A stretch of 7,933 bases of DNA from an uncultured Lachnospiraceae bacterium (lineage in GTDB: Bacteria; Bacillota; Clostridia; Lachnospirales; Lachnospiraceae). How positions within the stretch are numbered: position 1 is the stretch's first letter; each line of letters starts with the position of its first letter. Where the stretch lies: NCBI GenBank assembly GCA_910588895.1, contig CAJUSS010000154.1, positions 1-7,933 on the forward strand. The letters are read 5' to 3'. The position numbers were made by a program, and so were the translations under genes. Shown here in pieces: positions 1 to 6,166 of this stretch. The notes under the pieces are model-generated. The model saw only the letters and a list, made by a program, of their open reading frames with translations, made no database searches and was not told the origin of the DNA.

Positions 1-200
1 CACACGCCCTAGTACCGCTGCGTTCTTACCAAAACACCGGAGCGAGAGCGCGGCGACGCCCAGACAAACCCCTCCCGGAGCGGACCATCTGCGACATATC
101 TCAGCGATAAGACTCCCTGGCGTGGGTGTGGATAGTAACATATGACGAGCGGCATGGCCGTGAATAGCAACGTTTATACGTCAGCGAGCAAAAGATCATC
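1..200 (+). ncRNA. Candidate structured RNA, 3' part (unidentified)
   Basis: No convincing protein gene is visible here. The first 120 bases are about 62% GC by hand count, in sharp contrast to the AT-rich promoter that follows. Several segments are self-complementary on the + strand: CACACGCC at 1-8 can pair with GGCGTG-gg-TG at 119-128, a small hairpin with a GAGA (GNRA-type) loop lies at about 37-53, CGGC-ATG-GCCG forms a short stem at about 151-161, and TGACG at 143-147 can pair with CGTCA at 179-183. A run of seven T at 217-223 lies downstream and could serve as a release tract. The GNRA-type loop occurs only on the + strand, which favours that strand. I do not recognise the family. A large clostridial RNA such as the raiA motif is one possibility to test, but I cannot confirm a match. 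The 5' end, if real, lies outside the window. Confidence 0.3.
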
Positions 201-211
201 CGCTTCATATC

Positions 212-241
212 TTGACTTTTTTTATGTAGTCATATTATTAT
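212..241 (+). promoter_or_regulatory. Promoter of the gntR-family repressor gene
   Basis: A -35 box TTGACT (212-217) and a -10 box TATTAT (236-241) are separated by 18 bases, as expected for a housekeeping sigma factor. An overlapping TATTAT at 233-238 is the alternative -10 with a 15-base spacer. Transcription would start near 248, inside the operator copy at 244-253, and give a leader of about 20 bases before the start codon at 269. The operator begins three bases after the -10 box, the same geometry as at the downstream operon promoter. Confidence 0.6.
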
Positions 242-253
242 ATTGTTATAATA
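242..253 (+). promoter_or_regulatory. Putative GntR operator, copy 1
   Basis: The half-palindrome TGTTATAATA (244-253) differs at one base from the perfect palindrome TGTTATAACA found before the operon. On the minus strand, 239-251 reads TTATAACAATATA, identical over 13 bases to copy 3 at 1161-1173. The GT-N4-AC core fits the style of operators bound by GntR-superfamily repressors. Its place over the predicted transcription start of the repressor gene suggests autorepression. The binding protein is inferred, not shown. Confidence 0.55.
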
Positions 254-268
254 AAGAAGGAGAACGAT

Positions 269-1003
269 ATGGACAGACTCGATACAAGCCGCGGCGCCTC
301 GCCGCTTTATCTGCAGATCAGCCAGATACTGCGGAAGAAGATCGTGAGTAAAGAATATTCTTATAATACCATCATTCCAAGTGAGACAGAGCTGCAGAAG
401 ATGTATAATGTAAGCCGGATCACAGCTAGACAGGCGATACAGGAGTTGGAGAAGGACGGGATGGTGAAACGCTCAAGAGGGGTTGGTACGGTTGTGGTGT
501 ACCAGGAGCGGATAGAGGAGTATTTATCCCATATTAAGAGTTTTACGAATGAGATGAAGGAGCGGGGGATAACTCCGTCTACATCTTATGCACATATTGG
601 ATTGGCGGAGGCAGATGAGAAACTGGCAGCGCTGTTTGGTGTGGATACAGGCGCGAAGCTGTACCGGTTGGACAGGGTACGCAATGGGGACGGGAGTCCG
701 ATCGTGCTGTTTGTGTCCCATTTTACGCTGGAATGTGATCTTGTGTTGGATGATAGTTTGTATTTTGGCAGTATTTATGAGATGCTTCAGGAAAAGGGAT
801 TTACGCCGGAATATGTGGAGGAGTGCTTTGACTGTATCATGCCGGAGGCGTGGGTCAGGGAGCATTTGGGTATGCCCAAAGGTATGCCGGCGCTTCGGAG
901 GATCCGAAGATCCTATACGGAGAATGGGAAAATGCTGGAATATACGGTGTCTTATTATCGGTCGGACCGGTATGCATATTATGTGACGTTGAAAAAGGCG
1001 TGA
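269..1003 (+). CDS. GntR/HutC-family transcriptional repressor with UTRA effector domain
   Basis: This 244-residue protein has the length and two-domain layout of the HutC/FarR subfamily of GntR regulators. Residues about 11-76 form the winged helix-turn-helix, with the characteristic stretch PSETELQKMYNVSRITARQA (37-56) followed by a wing of ELEKDGMVKRSRGVGTVV type. Residues about 95-240 form a UTRA ligand-binding domain and end in the typical EYTVSYYRSDRYAYYV segment. UTRA domains usually sense sugar phosphates or other small metabolites, and bound effector releases DNA. The start is set by AAGGAG at 257-262, six bases before the ATG. The gene precedes a PTS/isomerase operon, and palindromic sites that suit a GntR dimer overlap both its own promoter and the operon promoter. 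It is therefore most likely the local autoregulated repressor, with a sugar phosphate from the pathway as inducer (inference). The exact effector cannot be read from sequence. Confidence 0.92.
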   Translation: MDRLDTSRGASPLYLQISQILRKKIVSKEYSYNTIIPSETELQKMYNVSRITARQAIQELEKDGMVKRSRGVGTVVVYQERIEEYLSHIKSFTNEMKERGITPSTSYAHIGLAEADEKLAALFGVDTGAKLYRLDRVRNGDGSPIVLFVSHFTLECDLVLDDSLYFGSIYEMLQEKGFTPEYVEECFDCIMPEAWVREHLGMPKGMPALRRIRRSYTENGKMLEYTVSYYRSDRYAYYVTLKKA

Positions 1004-1064
1004 TGAGAGAGCGGCTTTGCTGCAGATACGTTTTGCAAAAAGGCGAAAAAGTTTCAAATATCAG

Positions 1065-1093
1065 TTGACAGATCTATATAAATGTAATAATAT
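1065..1093 (+). promoter_or_regulatory. Main operon promoter
   Basis: A consensus -35 box TTGACA (1065-1070) is followed after 17 bases by TAATAT (1088-1093). A perfect TATAAT at 1091-1096 is also present, but its 20-base spacing is less suitable. Transcription would start at about 1100, within the palindromic operator at 1096-1105, leaving a leader of about 110 bases before the first isomerase gene. No other strong promoter was seen between the genes downstream, so this promoter probably serves the whole operon. Confidence 0.65.
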
Positions 1094-1095
1094 AA

Positions 1096-1105
1096 TGTTA
1101 TAACA
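1096..1105 (+). promoter_or_regulatory. Putative GntR operator, copy 2 (perfect palindrome)
   Basis: TGTTATAACA is a perfect 10-base inverted repeat placed over the predicted transcription start of the operon, three bases downstream of the -10 box. The ten bases TTATAACAAT (1098-1107) recur exactly at 1161-1170, and inverted at 242-251. This position would block RNA polymerase when bound. The assignment to the neighbouring GntR protein rests on repetition, position and the GT-N4-AC core. Confidence 0.6.
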
Positions 1106-1109
1106 ATTC

Positions 1110-1146
1110 AAGGGAAACACACATTCACAAACAGGTTCCCTTTTTT
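1110..1146 (+). terminator. Terminator-like hairpin in the operon leader
   Basis: AAGGGAA (1110-1116) pairs with TTCCCTT (1136-1142) across a 19-base gap, and one further C-G pair forms if A1117 is bulged. A T run at 1141-1146 follows. The stem is short and the loop long, so it would be a modest intrinsic terminator. It may end gntR transcripts. Because it lies downstream of the predicted operon start (about 1100), it could equally act as a leader attenuator. No clear competing antiterminator stem was found by eye. Confidence 0.45.
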
Positions 1147-1158
1147 GTCTGCTTTAAA

Positions 1159-1168
1159 AGTTATAACA
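1159..1168 (+). promoter_or_regulatory. Putative GntR operator, copy 3
   Basis: AGTTATAACA differs at one base from the perfect palindrome of copy 2. The 13 bases TTATAACAATATA (1161-1173) are identical to copy 1 read on the opposite strand. Its centre lies 63 bases from the centre of copy 2, about six helical turns, so two dimers would face the same side of the DNA. It lies in the transcribed leader, downstream of the terminator-like hairpin, and could act as a roadblock or cooperative auxiliary site (inference). Confidence 0.55.
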
Positions 1169-1210
1169 ATATATCATCATGACCAATGAAATAGCGAAAA
1201 GAGGGAAGCA

Positions 1211-1987
1211 ATGAAATTTAATCCTGGTTTACAGATCAAAGCCACAAAGCAGCCTTTAGGGTTTACCTATGGACCGGGGGTGTTCGGCCCTAGGCCGGAG
1301 GTGCGGAGGTTGGAGGATATCAGAGGTTCTCTGGCAGATAGAAACTGCAACGGTCCTGAGGAATTGTATGCGATCGTCATGGATGTGGGCGACAGGGAGG
1401 ACCAAGCCGATATGATAGAGCGCAATCTCCTATTTGGCGCAGTGACCTATGCGAGGGGAACGATGGGGGAGGAACCGGTCCGGTCCCAGGGGCACATCCA
1501 TGCAGTGAGCCCGTCCTGCGGGGCGTCTACACCAGAGGTGTATGAGATATGGGAGGGCCGGGCTGCCATCTATATGCAGCAGTCAGGAGAAGATCATCCG
1601 GGATCATGCTATGTTGTATATGCAGAGGCGGGAGATGTGGTGATCGTGCCGCCTGGCTGGGTCCACGCCACGGTGAATGCTGACATCAGGCGTAATATGA
1701 CTTTTGGTGCCTGGTGCGTGCGGGATTACGGGTTTCGGTATGAGGAAGTGAGACGGCACAAGGGGATCGCCTATTTTCCTACGGCGGATACCCAGGGACT
1801 GGTATGGAAGCCCAATCCCATGTACCAAGGCGGAAGGCTGACGGAAAAGAAGGCCAGAACGTATGAGGACTTTCGTATAAAGCCAGGGATCCCTATTTAT
1901 ACACAATTTAAGGAAGACCGAGATCTGTTTCTGTTTGTGGCCAGGCCCATGGAGTATCCTGAGCTTTGGGAGGGATATGGACCATAG
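1211..1987 (+). CDS. Cupin-type glucose-6-phosphate isomerase family protein, long form
   Basis: This 258-residue protein belongs to the cupin-fold glucose-6-phosphate isomerase family, which is unrelated to the usual PGI fold and needs a divalent metal. The metal-binding pattern is visible as GHIH (H95, H97), PEVYEIWEG (E109) and PPGWVHATVN (H152), equivalent to the three His and one Glu of the archaeal enzymes. The family reaction is aldose-6-phosphate to ketose-6-phosphate in the cytoplasm. It is longer than the roughly 190-residue archaeal type. Residues about 190-258 form an extra C-terminal part rich in aromatic residues, with no domain that I recognise. The start is supported by GAGGGA at 1201-1206. 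It is the first gene of the operon and is followed by a second, shorter family member. Both point to isomerisation of the PTS product, but the true substrate may differ from glucose-6-phosphate. Confidence 0.8.
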   Translation: MKFNPGLQIKATKQPLGFTYGPGVFGPRPEVRRLEDIRGSLADRNCNGPEELYAIVMDVGDREDQADMIERNLLFGAVTYARGTMGEEPVRSQGHIHAVSPSCGASTPEVYEIWEGRAAIYMQQSGEDHPGSCYVVYAEAGDVVIVPPGWVHATVNADIRRNMTFGAWCVRDYGFRYEEVRRHKGIAYFPTADTQGLVWKPNPMYQGGRLTEKKARTYEDFRIKPGIPIYTQFKEDRDLFLFVARPMEYPELWEGYGP

Positions 1988-2104
1988 CGCGTTCTGTGTG
2001 AAGGAGCTTCAGAAGATATCTGGTTTCTTAGAGACTAAAACAAAATAAGGAAACACCCGTTTTTGTGGGAGGTCCGGGGGAGAGAGGTCCGAAAGGAGAG
2101 AAAG
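1988..2104 (+). other. Intergenic spacer with short direct repeat before the second isomerase gene
   Basis: This 117-base gap is the largest within the operon. GAGGTCCG occurs at 2069-2076 and again at 2084-2091, a 15-base period that ends at the ribosome binding site. AGATATCT (2013-2020) is a small palindrome. I saw no convincing promoter, terminator or operator copy, so the gene downstream is probably read from the upstream promoter. Confidence 0.5.
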
Positions 2105-2695
2105 ATGGGATCGATGGAGATCAAGACGGCAAGTGTCATGCAGCGTTTCGGTCAGGTGCCGCAGGGAGCGCCGGTGAGCAGACAAGTGAGCTATCTGAAA
2201 GATATGAGGGAGATCTACAAGTCTCAGGATCGTGATATGGCAGATGAGACCGTGATGTATGAGGTGTTCCGTTATGGGCCGGAGGATGATACATATCCTG
2301 GGCATCTGTGCTGGGGGATGACGGTGATGTATCCGGTCACGGTGTGTGGGGAATATAACATGACGAGAGGACATTTCCACCAGGATCTGCAGTGCGCCGA
2401 GATCTATTACGGCATGGAAGGCAGGGGGATGCTCCTTTTGATGGATGAGACAGGAAAGACCTGGGCCGAGAAGGTAGAGGCCGGTTCCGTCCATTATATC
2501 CGGGGGATATGGGGACATCGGCTTATCAACACGGGAGAAGAGACATTTAAGGTAGCTGCCTGCTGGCCGGCATCGGCTGGCCATGATCATGGCAGGGTCG
2601 AGAAGGATCCCTTCGCATACCGTCTTTACAAGGGAGATACAGGTATAGAAATAAAAAACAGAAGGAAGGAGAGGGATGATGACAGGCAACTATGA
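2105..2695 (+). CDS. Cupin-type glucose-6-phosphate isomerase (archaeal-like short form)
   Basis: This 196-residue protein is a close structural match to the metal-dependent cupin glucose-6-phosphate isomerase of Pyrococcus type. TRGHFHQ supplies H90 and H92, AEIYYGMEGRG supplies E99, and WGHRLIN supplies H138, almost the same numbering as in the archaeal enzyme. The C-terminal AGHDHGRVEKDPF segment is also typical of the family. It interconverts glucose-6-phosphate and fructose-6-phosphate, or a related aldose/ketose phosphate pair, in the cytoplasm. I chose the ATG at 2105 because AGGAG (2094-2098) lies six bases before it. An in-frame TTG at 2063 would add 14 residues unlike the family and has no ribosome binding site. 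The last bases overlap the start of the mannose-6-phosphate isomerase gene, which suggests translational coupling. The C-terminal tail (about 182-196) is strongly charged. Confidence 0.85.
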   Translation: MGSMEIKTASVMQRFGQVPQGAPVSRQVSYLKDMREIYKSQDRDMADETVMYEVFRYGPEDDTYPGHLCWGMTVMYPVTVCGEYNMTRGHFHQDLQCAEIYYGMEGRGMLLLMDETGKTWAEKVEAGSVHYIRGIWGHRLINTGEETFKVAACWPASAGHDHGRVEKDPFAYRLYKGDTGIEIKNRRKERDDDRQL

Positions 2696-4409
2696 CAAAT
2701 ACCCCGCCGTGTCCGTAAAGGGATGGGGCGGGGCGGCTGTGAAAGGATATGCCGCTATCATGGGAAAGCTTCGTAAAAGCTATGAGGACAGCGGCAGGAC
2801 CGATTACCGGATCGTCCTTGACACATACCCGGGAGTCTGTGACGAGGAGGTCCTGGAGGCGGTCGCTCTGCTAAAGCCGGACACGGTGATCTCTATGAAG
2901 GAGGCATTCTGGCCGGAGGAGGTTCAGACAGAGCATCTTTGGGATCATCTGACCGACGACCGGGTGTTCGGCAGGATGTATTATGGTGAGATCGAGGATC
3001 TGATGGACCCGAAGGCCTTGAAAATGGTACAGAAGCAGGCGCTGGAGGCCGCGGGGCTGACGGTCATCTACGGGTTTGGGGCAGGACTGGCGGCAAAAGC
3101 AGATCTTCTGGTCTATCTGGATATGGCCAGATGGGAGATACAGCTGCGCTACCGGGCCGGGATGCCCAACTATAATTGCACTAACGGTCATGAGGATCCG
3201 CTGCGCAAGATAAAGAGGGGCTTTTTTATCGAATGGAGGATCGCCGACAAGTACAAGATGCGTATATTTGACCGGGTGGATCATTTTCTGGACACCAACC
3301 GGAAAGGGATGCCTGTTATGGTGCCGGGAGAGGGGGTCCGGGAAGGACTGCGGCAGGCGGCGGCCCGACCCTTTAGGATCGTGCCTTATTTCGATCCGGG
3401 AGTGTGGGGCGGCCAGTGGATGAAGGATGTCTGCGGCCTGGATAAAGACAGGGTCAATTACGCCTGGAGTTTTGACGGCGTACCTGAGGAAAATTCCCTG
3501 TTCCTTGATTTTTCCAATGGGATACTGGAGGTCCCCGCCATGGACCTGGTGCTGTACCAGCCCAAAGAATTGCTGGGGGAGCAGGTGTTTGCAAGGTTCG
3601 GGGCGGAATTTCCTATCCGGTTCGATCTCCTGGATACTATGGGAGGTCAGAACCTGTCTCTGCAGGTCCATCCGCTGACGGAATATATCCACAGAAAGTT
3701 CGGCATGGCCTACACGCAGGATGAGAGCTATTATATCCTGGATGCGGGGGAGGATGCCTGCGTCTACCTGGGACTGACCGAAGATGCCTGTCCGGAGGCT
3801 ATGTTTGACGAGTTGGAGAAGGCTGATCTGGGAGAAGAATCGTTTGACGCGGAGAGATATGTGAACCGATTTCCGGCAAAAAAGCATGACCATTTTCTGA
3901 TCCCGGCAGGGACCTGCCATTGCTCCGGGGCGAATGCCCTGGTATTGGAGATCAGCGCTACCCCTTATATCTTTACGTTTAAGCTGTGGGACTGGGATCG
4001 TGTGGGGCTGGACGGAAGGCCAAGGCCGGTACACTTGGAGCATGGAAGACAAGTGATCCAGTGGGACAGAAGGACCGAGTGGGTGAAGAAAAACCTGGTC
4101 AATGCCGTTTACACCGTGGAGGAAAATGAAAACTACAAGGAAGAGCACACCGGTCTCCATGCCCTGGAGTTTATCGAAACGAGGCGGTACTGGATCGAAG
4201 GGGAGGCTGTCATCAGGCCGGGGGATACGGTAAATATGCTCAATCTGGTAGAGGGGGAGGCGGCCGTTGTGGAAAGCCCGTCAGGTGCTTTTGAGCCCTT
4301 TACGGTCCACTATGCGGAAACCTTTATTGTCCCTGCGAAAGCGGGGGAATACAAGATCCGCCCGGTGAAGGATGAAAAGATCGGTGTGATCAGGGCGTAT
4401 GTAAGGTAG
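2676..4409 (+). CDS. Long class I mannose-6-phosphate isomerase with extra N-terminal domain
   Basis: The protein has 577 residues, nearly twice the roughly 315 residues of common bacterial ManA. Residues about 235-577 are a class I (zinc, cupin) mannose-6-phosphate isomerase: the opening VWGGQW motif (243-248), LSLQVHP with Q330 and H332, E350 in QDESYYIL, H415 in IPAGTCHCSGANALVLEIS, and the DWDRVGLDGRPRPVHLEHG block (439-457). These supply the expected Gln/His/Glu/His metal set. It should convert mannose-6-phosphate to fructose-6-phosphate. Residues 1-234 form an extra domain, including GFGAGLAAKADLLVYLDMAR (133-152) and RGFFIEWRIADKYK (181-194). This resembles the kinase-like domain I know from long lactobacillus and enterococcus PMIs, but no Walker A P-loop is visible, so it may be non-catalytic (inference). 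The gene overlaps its upstream neighbour. AAGGAG (2666-2671) serves ATG 2676 or ATG 2679, the latter having the better spacing of seven bases. Confidence 0.85.
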   Translation: MMTGNYDKYPAVSVKGWGGAAVKGYAAIMGKLRKSYEDSGRTDYRIVLDTYPGVCDEEVLEAVALLKPDTVISMKEAFWPEEVQTEHLWDHLTDDRVFGRMYYGEIEDLMDPKALKMVQKQALEAAGLTVIYGFGAGLAAKADLLVYLDMARWEIQLRYRAGMPNYNCTNGHEDPLRKIKRGFFIEWRIADKYKMRIFDRVDHFLDTNRKGMPVMVPGEGVREGLRQAAARPFRIVPYFDPGVWGGQWMKDVCGLDKDRVNYAWSFDGVPEENSLFLDFSNGILEVPAMDLVLYQPKELLGEQVFARFGAEFPIRFDLLDTMGGQNLSLQVHPLTEYIHRKFGMAYTQDESYYILDAGEDACVYLGLTEDACPEAMFDELEKADLGEESFDAERYVNRFPAKKHDHFLIPAGTCHCSGANALVLEISATPYIFTFKLWDWDRVGLDGRPRPVHLEHGRQVIQWDRRTEWVKKNLVNAVYTVEENENYKEEHTGLHALEFIETRRYWIEGEAVIRPGDTVNMLNLVEGEAAVVESPSGAFEPFTVHYAETFIVPAKAGEYKIRPVKDEKIGVIRAYVR

Positions 4410-4415
4410 GGAGCG

Positions 4416-5231
4416 ATGATAAAAGCGATTTTTTTCGATCTGGACAGGACGCTTTTGGACTGTGACGGGGGAAAGGACCGGTTTTCGGACCGTGATCTTT
4501 TGGTATTTGGAAGGATCAAACAGAGGGGGATCCGGCTTTTTGTGGCCACGGGCCGGTCTGTATCCTTTATCCCTCCATTTGTCAAGGCGGCGGGGTTTGA
4601 CGGGTTTGTACTGGTCAACGGCGCAAGTGTGTGGGTGGAGGGACTGGAGATCGCAAGACATGTGCTTCCGGCAAAGCAGATGGAAGTCATTACGGGGCGG
4701 CTTTGGGAGGAGAGGATCGAGTATGCCCTTCAGATCCCGGGAGGGACCTGGATCAGTAGGGACAGAAGCCTGCTCTTGCCGCATTTTAGGAAATATCTTT
4801 TTGATGAAGGGCATCTTATAGAAAAGGATCTTTCTGCGTGTTTGCAGGAGACCATGAAACTGGAACTTTTTGTGTATCCAAAAAAGTATGCCCTATGCCA
4901 GGAACTCCTTAAGGAGTTAAAGTATACCTGGGATCCTAAGACCAACACCATGGAGGCCTATGCAAAGACCGTCTCTAAAGCTACAGGAGCAAAGGAGATC
5001 CTTGGATATCTGGGGTTGGAGCCAGAAGAATGTATGTGCTTTGGCGATGACTACAACGACCTGGAGCTGTCCCGGCTGGCCGGCTGGTCCGTGGCCATGG
5101 AAAATGGGATCCGGGCCCTGAAAGACCAGGCAGACGATGTGTGCGGCAGAGCCGTCCAGGACGGCGTGGCCCAGTATCTTGAGAAGGCTCTGGGATCAAA
5201 TATTTTTAATGGGAGGCAATCGCATGGGTGA
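4416..5231 (+). CDS. Cof-type HAD-superfamily sugar-phosphate phosphatase
   Basis: This 271-residue protein has all four HAD motifs in the order of the Cof/YidA (subfamily IIB) phosphatases: DLDRT (D8, D10, T12), VATGRS with T45, the lysine in VSKATG (K188), and GDDYND (D211, D212, D215). A cap domain lies between motifs II and III (about 80-185). Relatives are cytoplasmic phosphatases that hydrolyse sugar phosphates and other small phosphoesters, with Mg2+ and an aspartyl-phosphate intermediate. Motif I has R where most relatives have G (DLDGT), a tolerated variation. The start lies six bases after the isomerase stop, with a crowded AGGGAG (4408-4413) as ribosome binding site, so coupling to upstream translation is likely. 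In a PTS operon it may relieve sugar-phosphate stress or release free sugar for export (inference). The substrate cannot be read from sequence. Confidence 0.85.
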   Translation: MIKAIFFDLDRTLLDCDGGKDRFSDRDLLVFGRIKQRGIRLFVATGRSVSFIPPFVKAAGFDGFVLVNGASVWVEGLEIARHVLPAKQMEVITGRLWEERIEYALQIPGGTWISRDRSLLLPHFRKYLFDEGHLIEKDLSACLQETMKLELFVYPKKYALCQELLKELKYTWDPKTNTMEAYAKTVSKATGAKEILGYLGLEPEECMCFGDDYNDLELSRLAGWSVAMENGIRALKDQADDVCGRAVQDGVAQYLEKALGSNIFNGRQSHG

Positions 5232-5649
5232 GGCAAGGATACTGGTCGTAAGCCATGGCAAAATGGCGGAGGGTATGGTGCTGGCAGTAAGGATGGTAGC
5301 AGGAAACACAGGTTTTTTGGACTGGGTATGCCTGGATGAGAACAGCGATATCCGGCAGTTTAGAGAAGAGCTTTCCCGAAAGCTGGACGAGATAAAGGAC
5401 GCAGACCAGATCTTGGTGTTGACGGATATCCAAGGTGGTTCTCCTTTCACATCGTCGATCGGATTATTGGCCGAAAAGGGGCTGACAGAGAGAGCCTTTG
5501 TGGTGTCGGGGATGAATCTGGGGCTTCTTTTGGCACTGGCGCTCCAGAAAGAGATCGTGTCGGAGGAAGCACTGGAAGAAATGATCAGACAGTCCAGAGA
5601 AGGTATGAAACGGTTCCGATATGAGGAAGATGACGATGAAGGATTATAG
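5224..5649 (+). CDS. PTS mannose-family EIIA component
   Basis: This 141-residue protein is a stand-alone IIA of the mannose/fructose/sorbose PTS family. It takes phosphate from phospho-HPr and passes it to IIB. The phosphorylated histidine is H11 in VVSHGKMAEG, and LTDIQGGSPFTSS (66-78) is the second family signature. Family IIA domains are about 140 residues, so it is complete and not fused to IIB as it is in ManX. I set the start at 5224 because GGGAGG (5211-5216) lies seven bases before it and the family begins close to the active histidine. An in-frame ATG at 5137 would give 29 extra residues from within the HAD gene. The first eight bases overlap the HAD stop. The C-terminus is very acidic (YEEDDDEGL). 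Confidence 0.92.
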   Translation: MGEARILVVSHGKMAEGMVLAVRMVAGNTGFLDWVCLDENSDIRQFREELSRKLDEIKDADQILVLTDIQGGSPFTSSIGLLAEKGLTERAFVVSGMNLGLLLALALQKEIVSEEALEEMIRQSREGMKRFRYEEDDDEGL

Positions 5650-5661
5650 GAGGGAAAAAAG

Positions 5662-6156
5662 ATGGCGATCAGTTTTATGAGGATCGATGACAGGATCATC
5701 CACGGGCAGATCATTATCCGTTGGTCCACGGAATTTCCGTGTGACGGCATCCTGGCAGTCAATGATGATGCGGCGGCAAACCCGGTGATACGGTCGGCTC
5801 TTAAGGCGGCTTCCACCAAAAAGACACTGATCTATTCGTACGGTCAGTTTTTGGAAAAATTAGAGCAGGCAGTGAACAGTGAGAAAAATTATTTCCTGAT
5901 CACCAAGGAACCCCTGACCATGGCGAAGATCCTGGAGGACAGCAGATTCAGGTCACTGAAAAAGACCGTGAATGTAGGCCCTCAGAGCGCTAAAAGCGGC
6001 ACGGTATCCGTCAATAAGAACGCAGATATCACCAAAGCGGACATGGAGGCCTATGAGAGGATCCACAAGGCCGGATACCGCATCGAGTTCCAGTTAGTAC
6101 CGGATGTAACAAAAGTAGAGTGGAGCAGTATCCGAGAGAAGCTGCTGAACAGTTAA
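5662..6156 (+). CDS. PTS mannose-family EIIB component
   Basis: This 164-residue cytoplasmic protein is a mannose/fructose/sorbose family IIB, which passes phosphate from IIA to the incoming sugar. The active site is H14 in RIDDRIIHGQI, the family's characteristic histidine; most other PTS families use a cysteine in IIB. The length equals that of known single-domain IIB proteins. AGGAGGG (5648-5654), overlapping the stop of the IIA gene, lies seven bases before the ATG. The substrate specificity (mannose, sorbose, fructose, N-acetylgalactosamine and others occur in the family) cannot be assigned from this sequence alone. Confidence 0.92.
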   Translation: MAISFMRIDDRIIHGQIIIRWSTEFPCDGILAVNDDAAANPVIRSALKAASTKKTLIYSYGQFLEKLEQAVNSEKNYFLITKEPLTMAKILEDSRFRSLKKTVNVGPQSAKSGTVSVNKNADITKADMEAYERIHKAGYRIEFQLVPDVTKVEWSSIREKLLNS

Positions 6157-6166
6157 GGAGGAGCAT

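Noticed and set aside
165..178. Possible catabolite-response (cre) site around AACGTT
   Set aside because: Only part of the cre consensus matches, with the conserved TG and the C of the final CA missing. No better cre match was found before the operon by eye.
244..252. TGTTATAAT as an extended -10 promoter element for the repressor gene
   Set aside because: It would start transcription within the ribosome binding site and pairs poorly with the -35 box (29-base spacing). It is better explained as part of the operator palindrome.
142..351. Small + strand open frame of 69 codons
   Set aside because: It spans the repressor promoter and runs into the repressor gene in another frame, has no good ribosome binding site, and its product resembles nothing.
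2063..2104. Upstream TTG start for the short cupin isomerase
   Set aside because: No ribosome binding site precedes it, and the added 14 residues do not fit the family. The ATG at 2105 has AGGAG at good spacing.
2009..2689. Minus-strand open frame of 226 codons
   Set aside because: It is antisense to the short cupin isomerase, which has all its metal ligands and a good ribosome binding site. The antisense product is low in recognisable features.
2871..4160. Long minus-strand open frame of 429 codons
   Set aside because: It lies entirely antisense to the mannose-6-phosphate isomerase, whose motifs are clear. The antisense product has no recognisable domain and reflects codon bias of the real gene.
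5137..5223. Upstream ATG start for the IIA gene
   Set aside because: It lies deep in the HAD gene and would put 29 extra residues before a family N-terminus that normally begins about ten residues ahead of the active histidine.
5196..5819. Minus-strand open frame of 207 codons
   Set aside because: It is antisense to the IIA and IIB genes, and its serine-rich product is a typical shadow translation.
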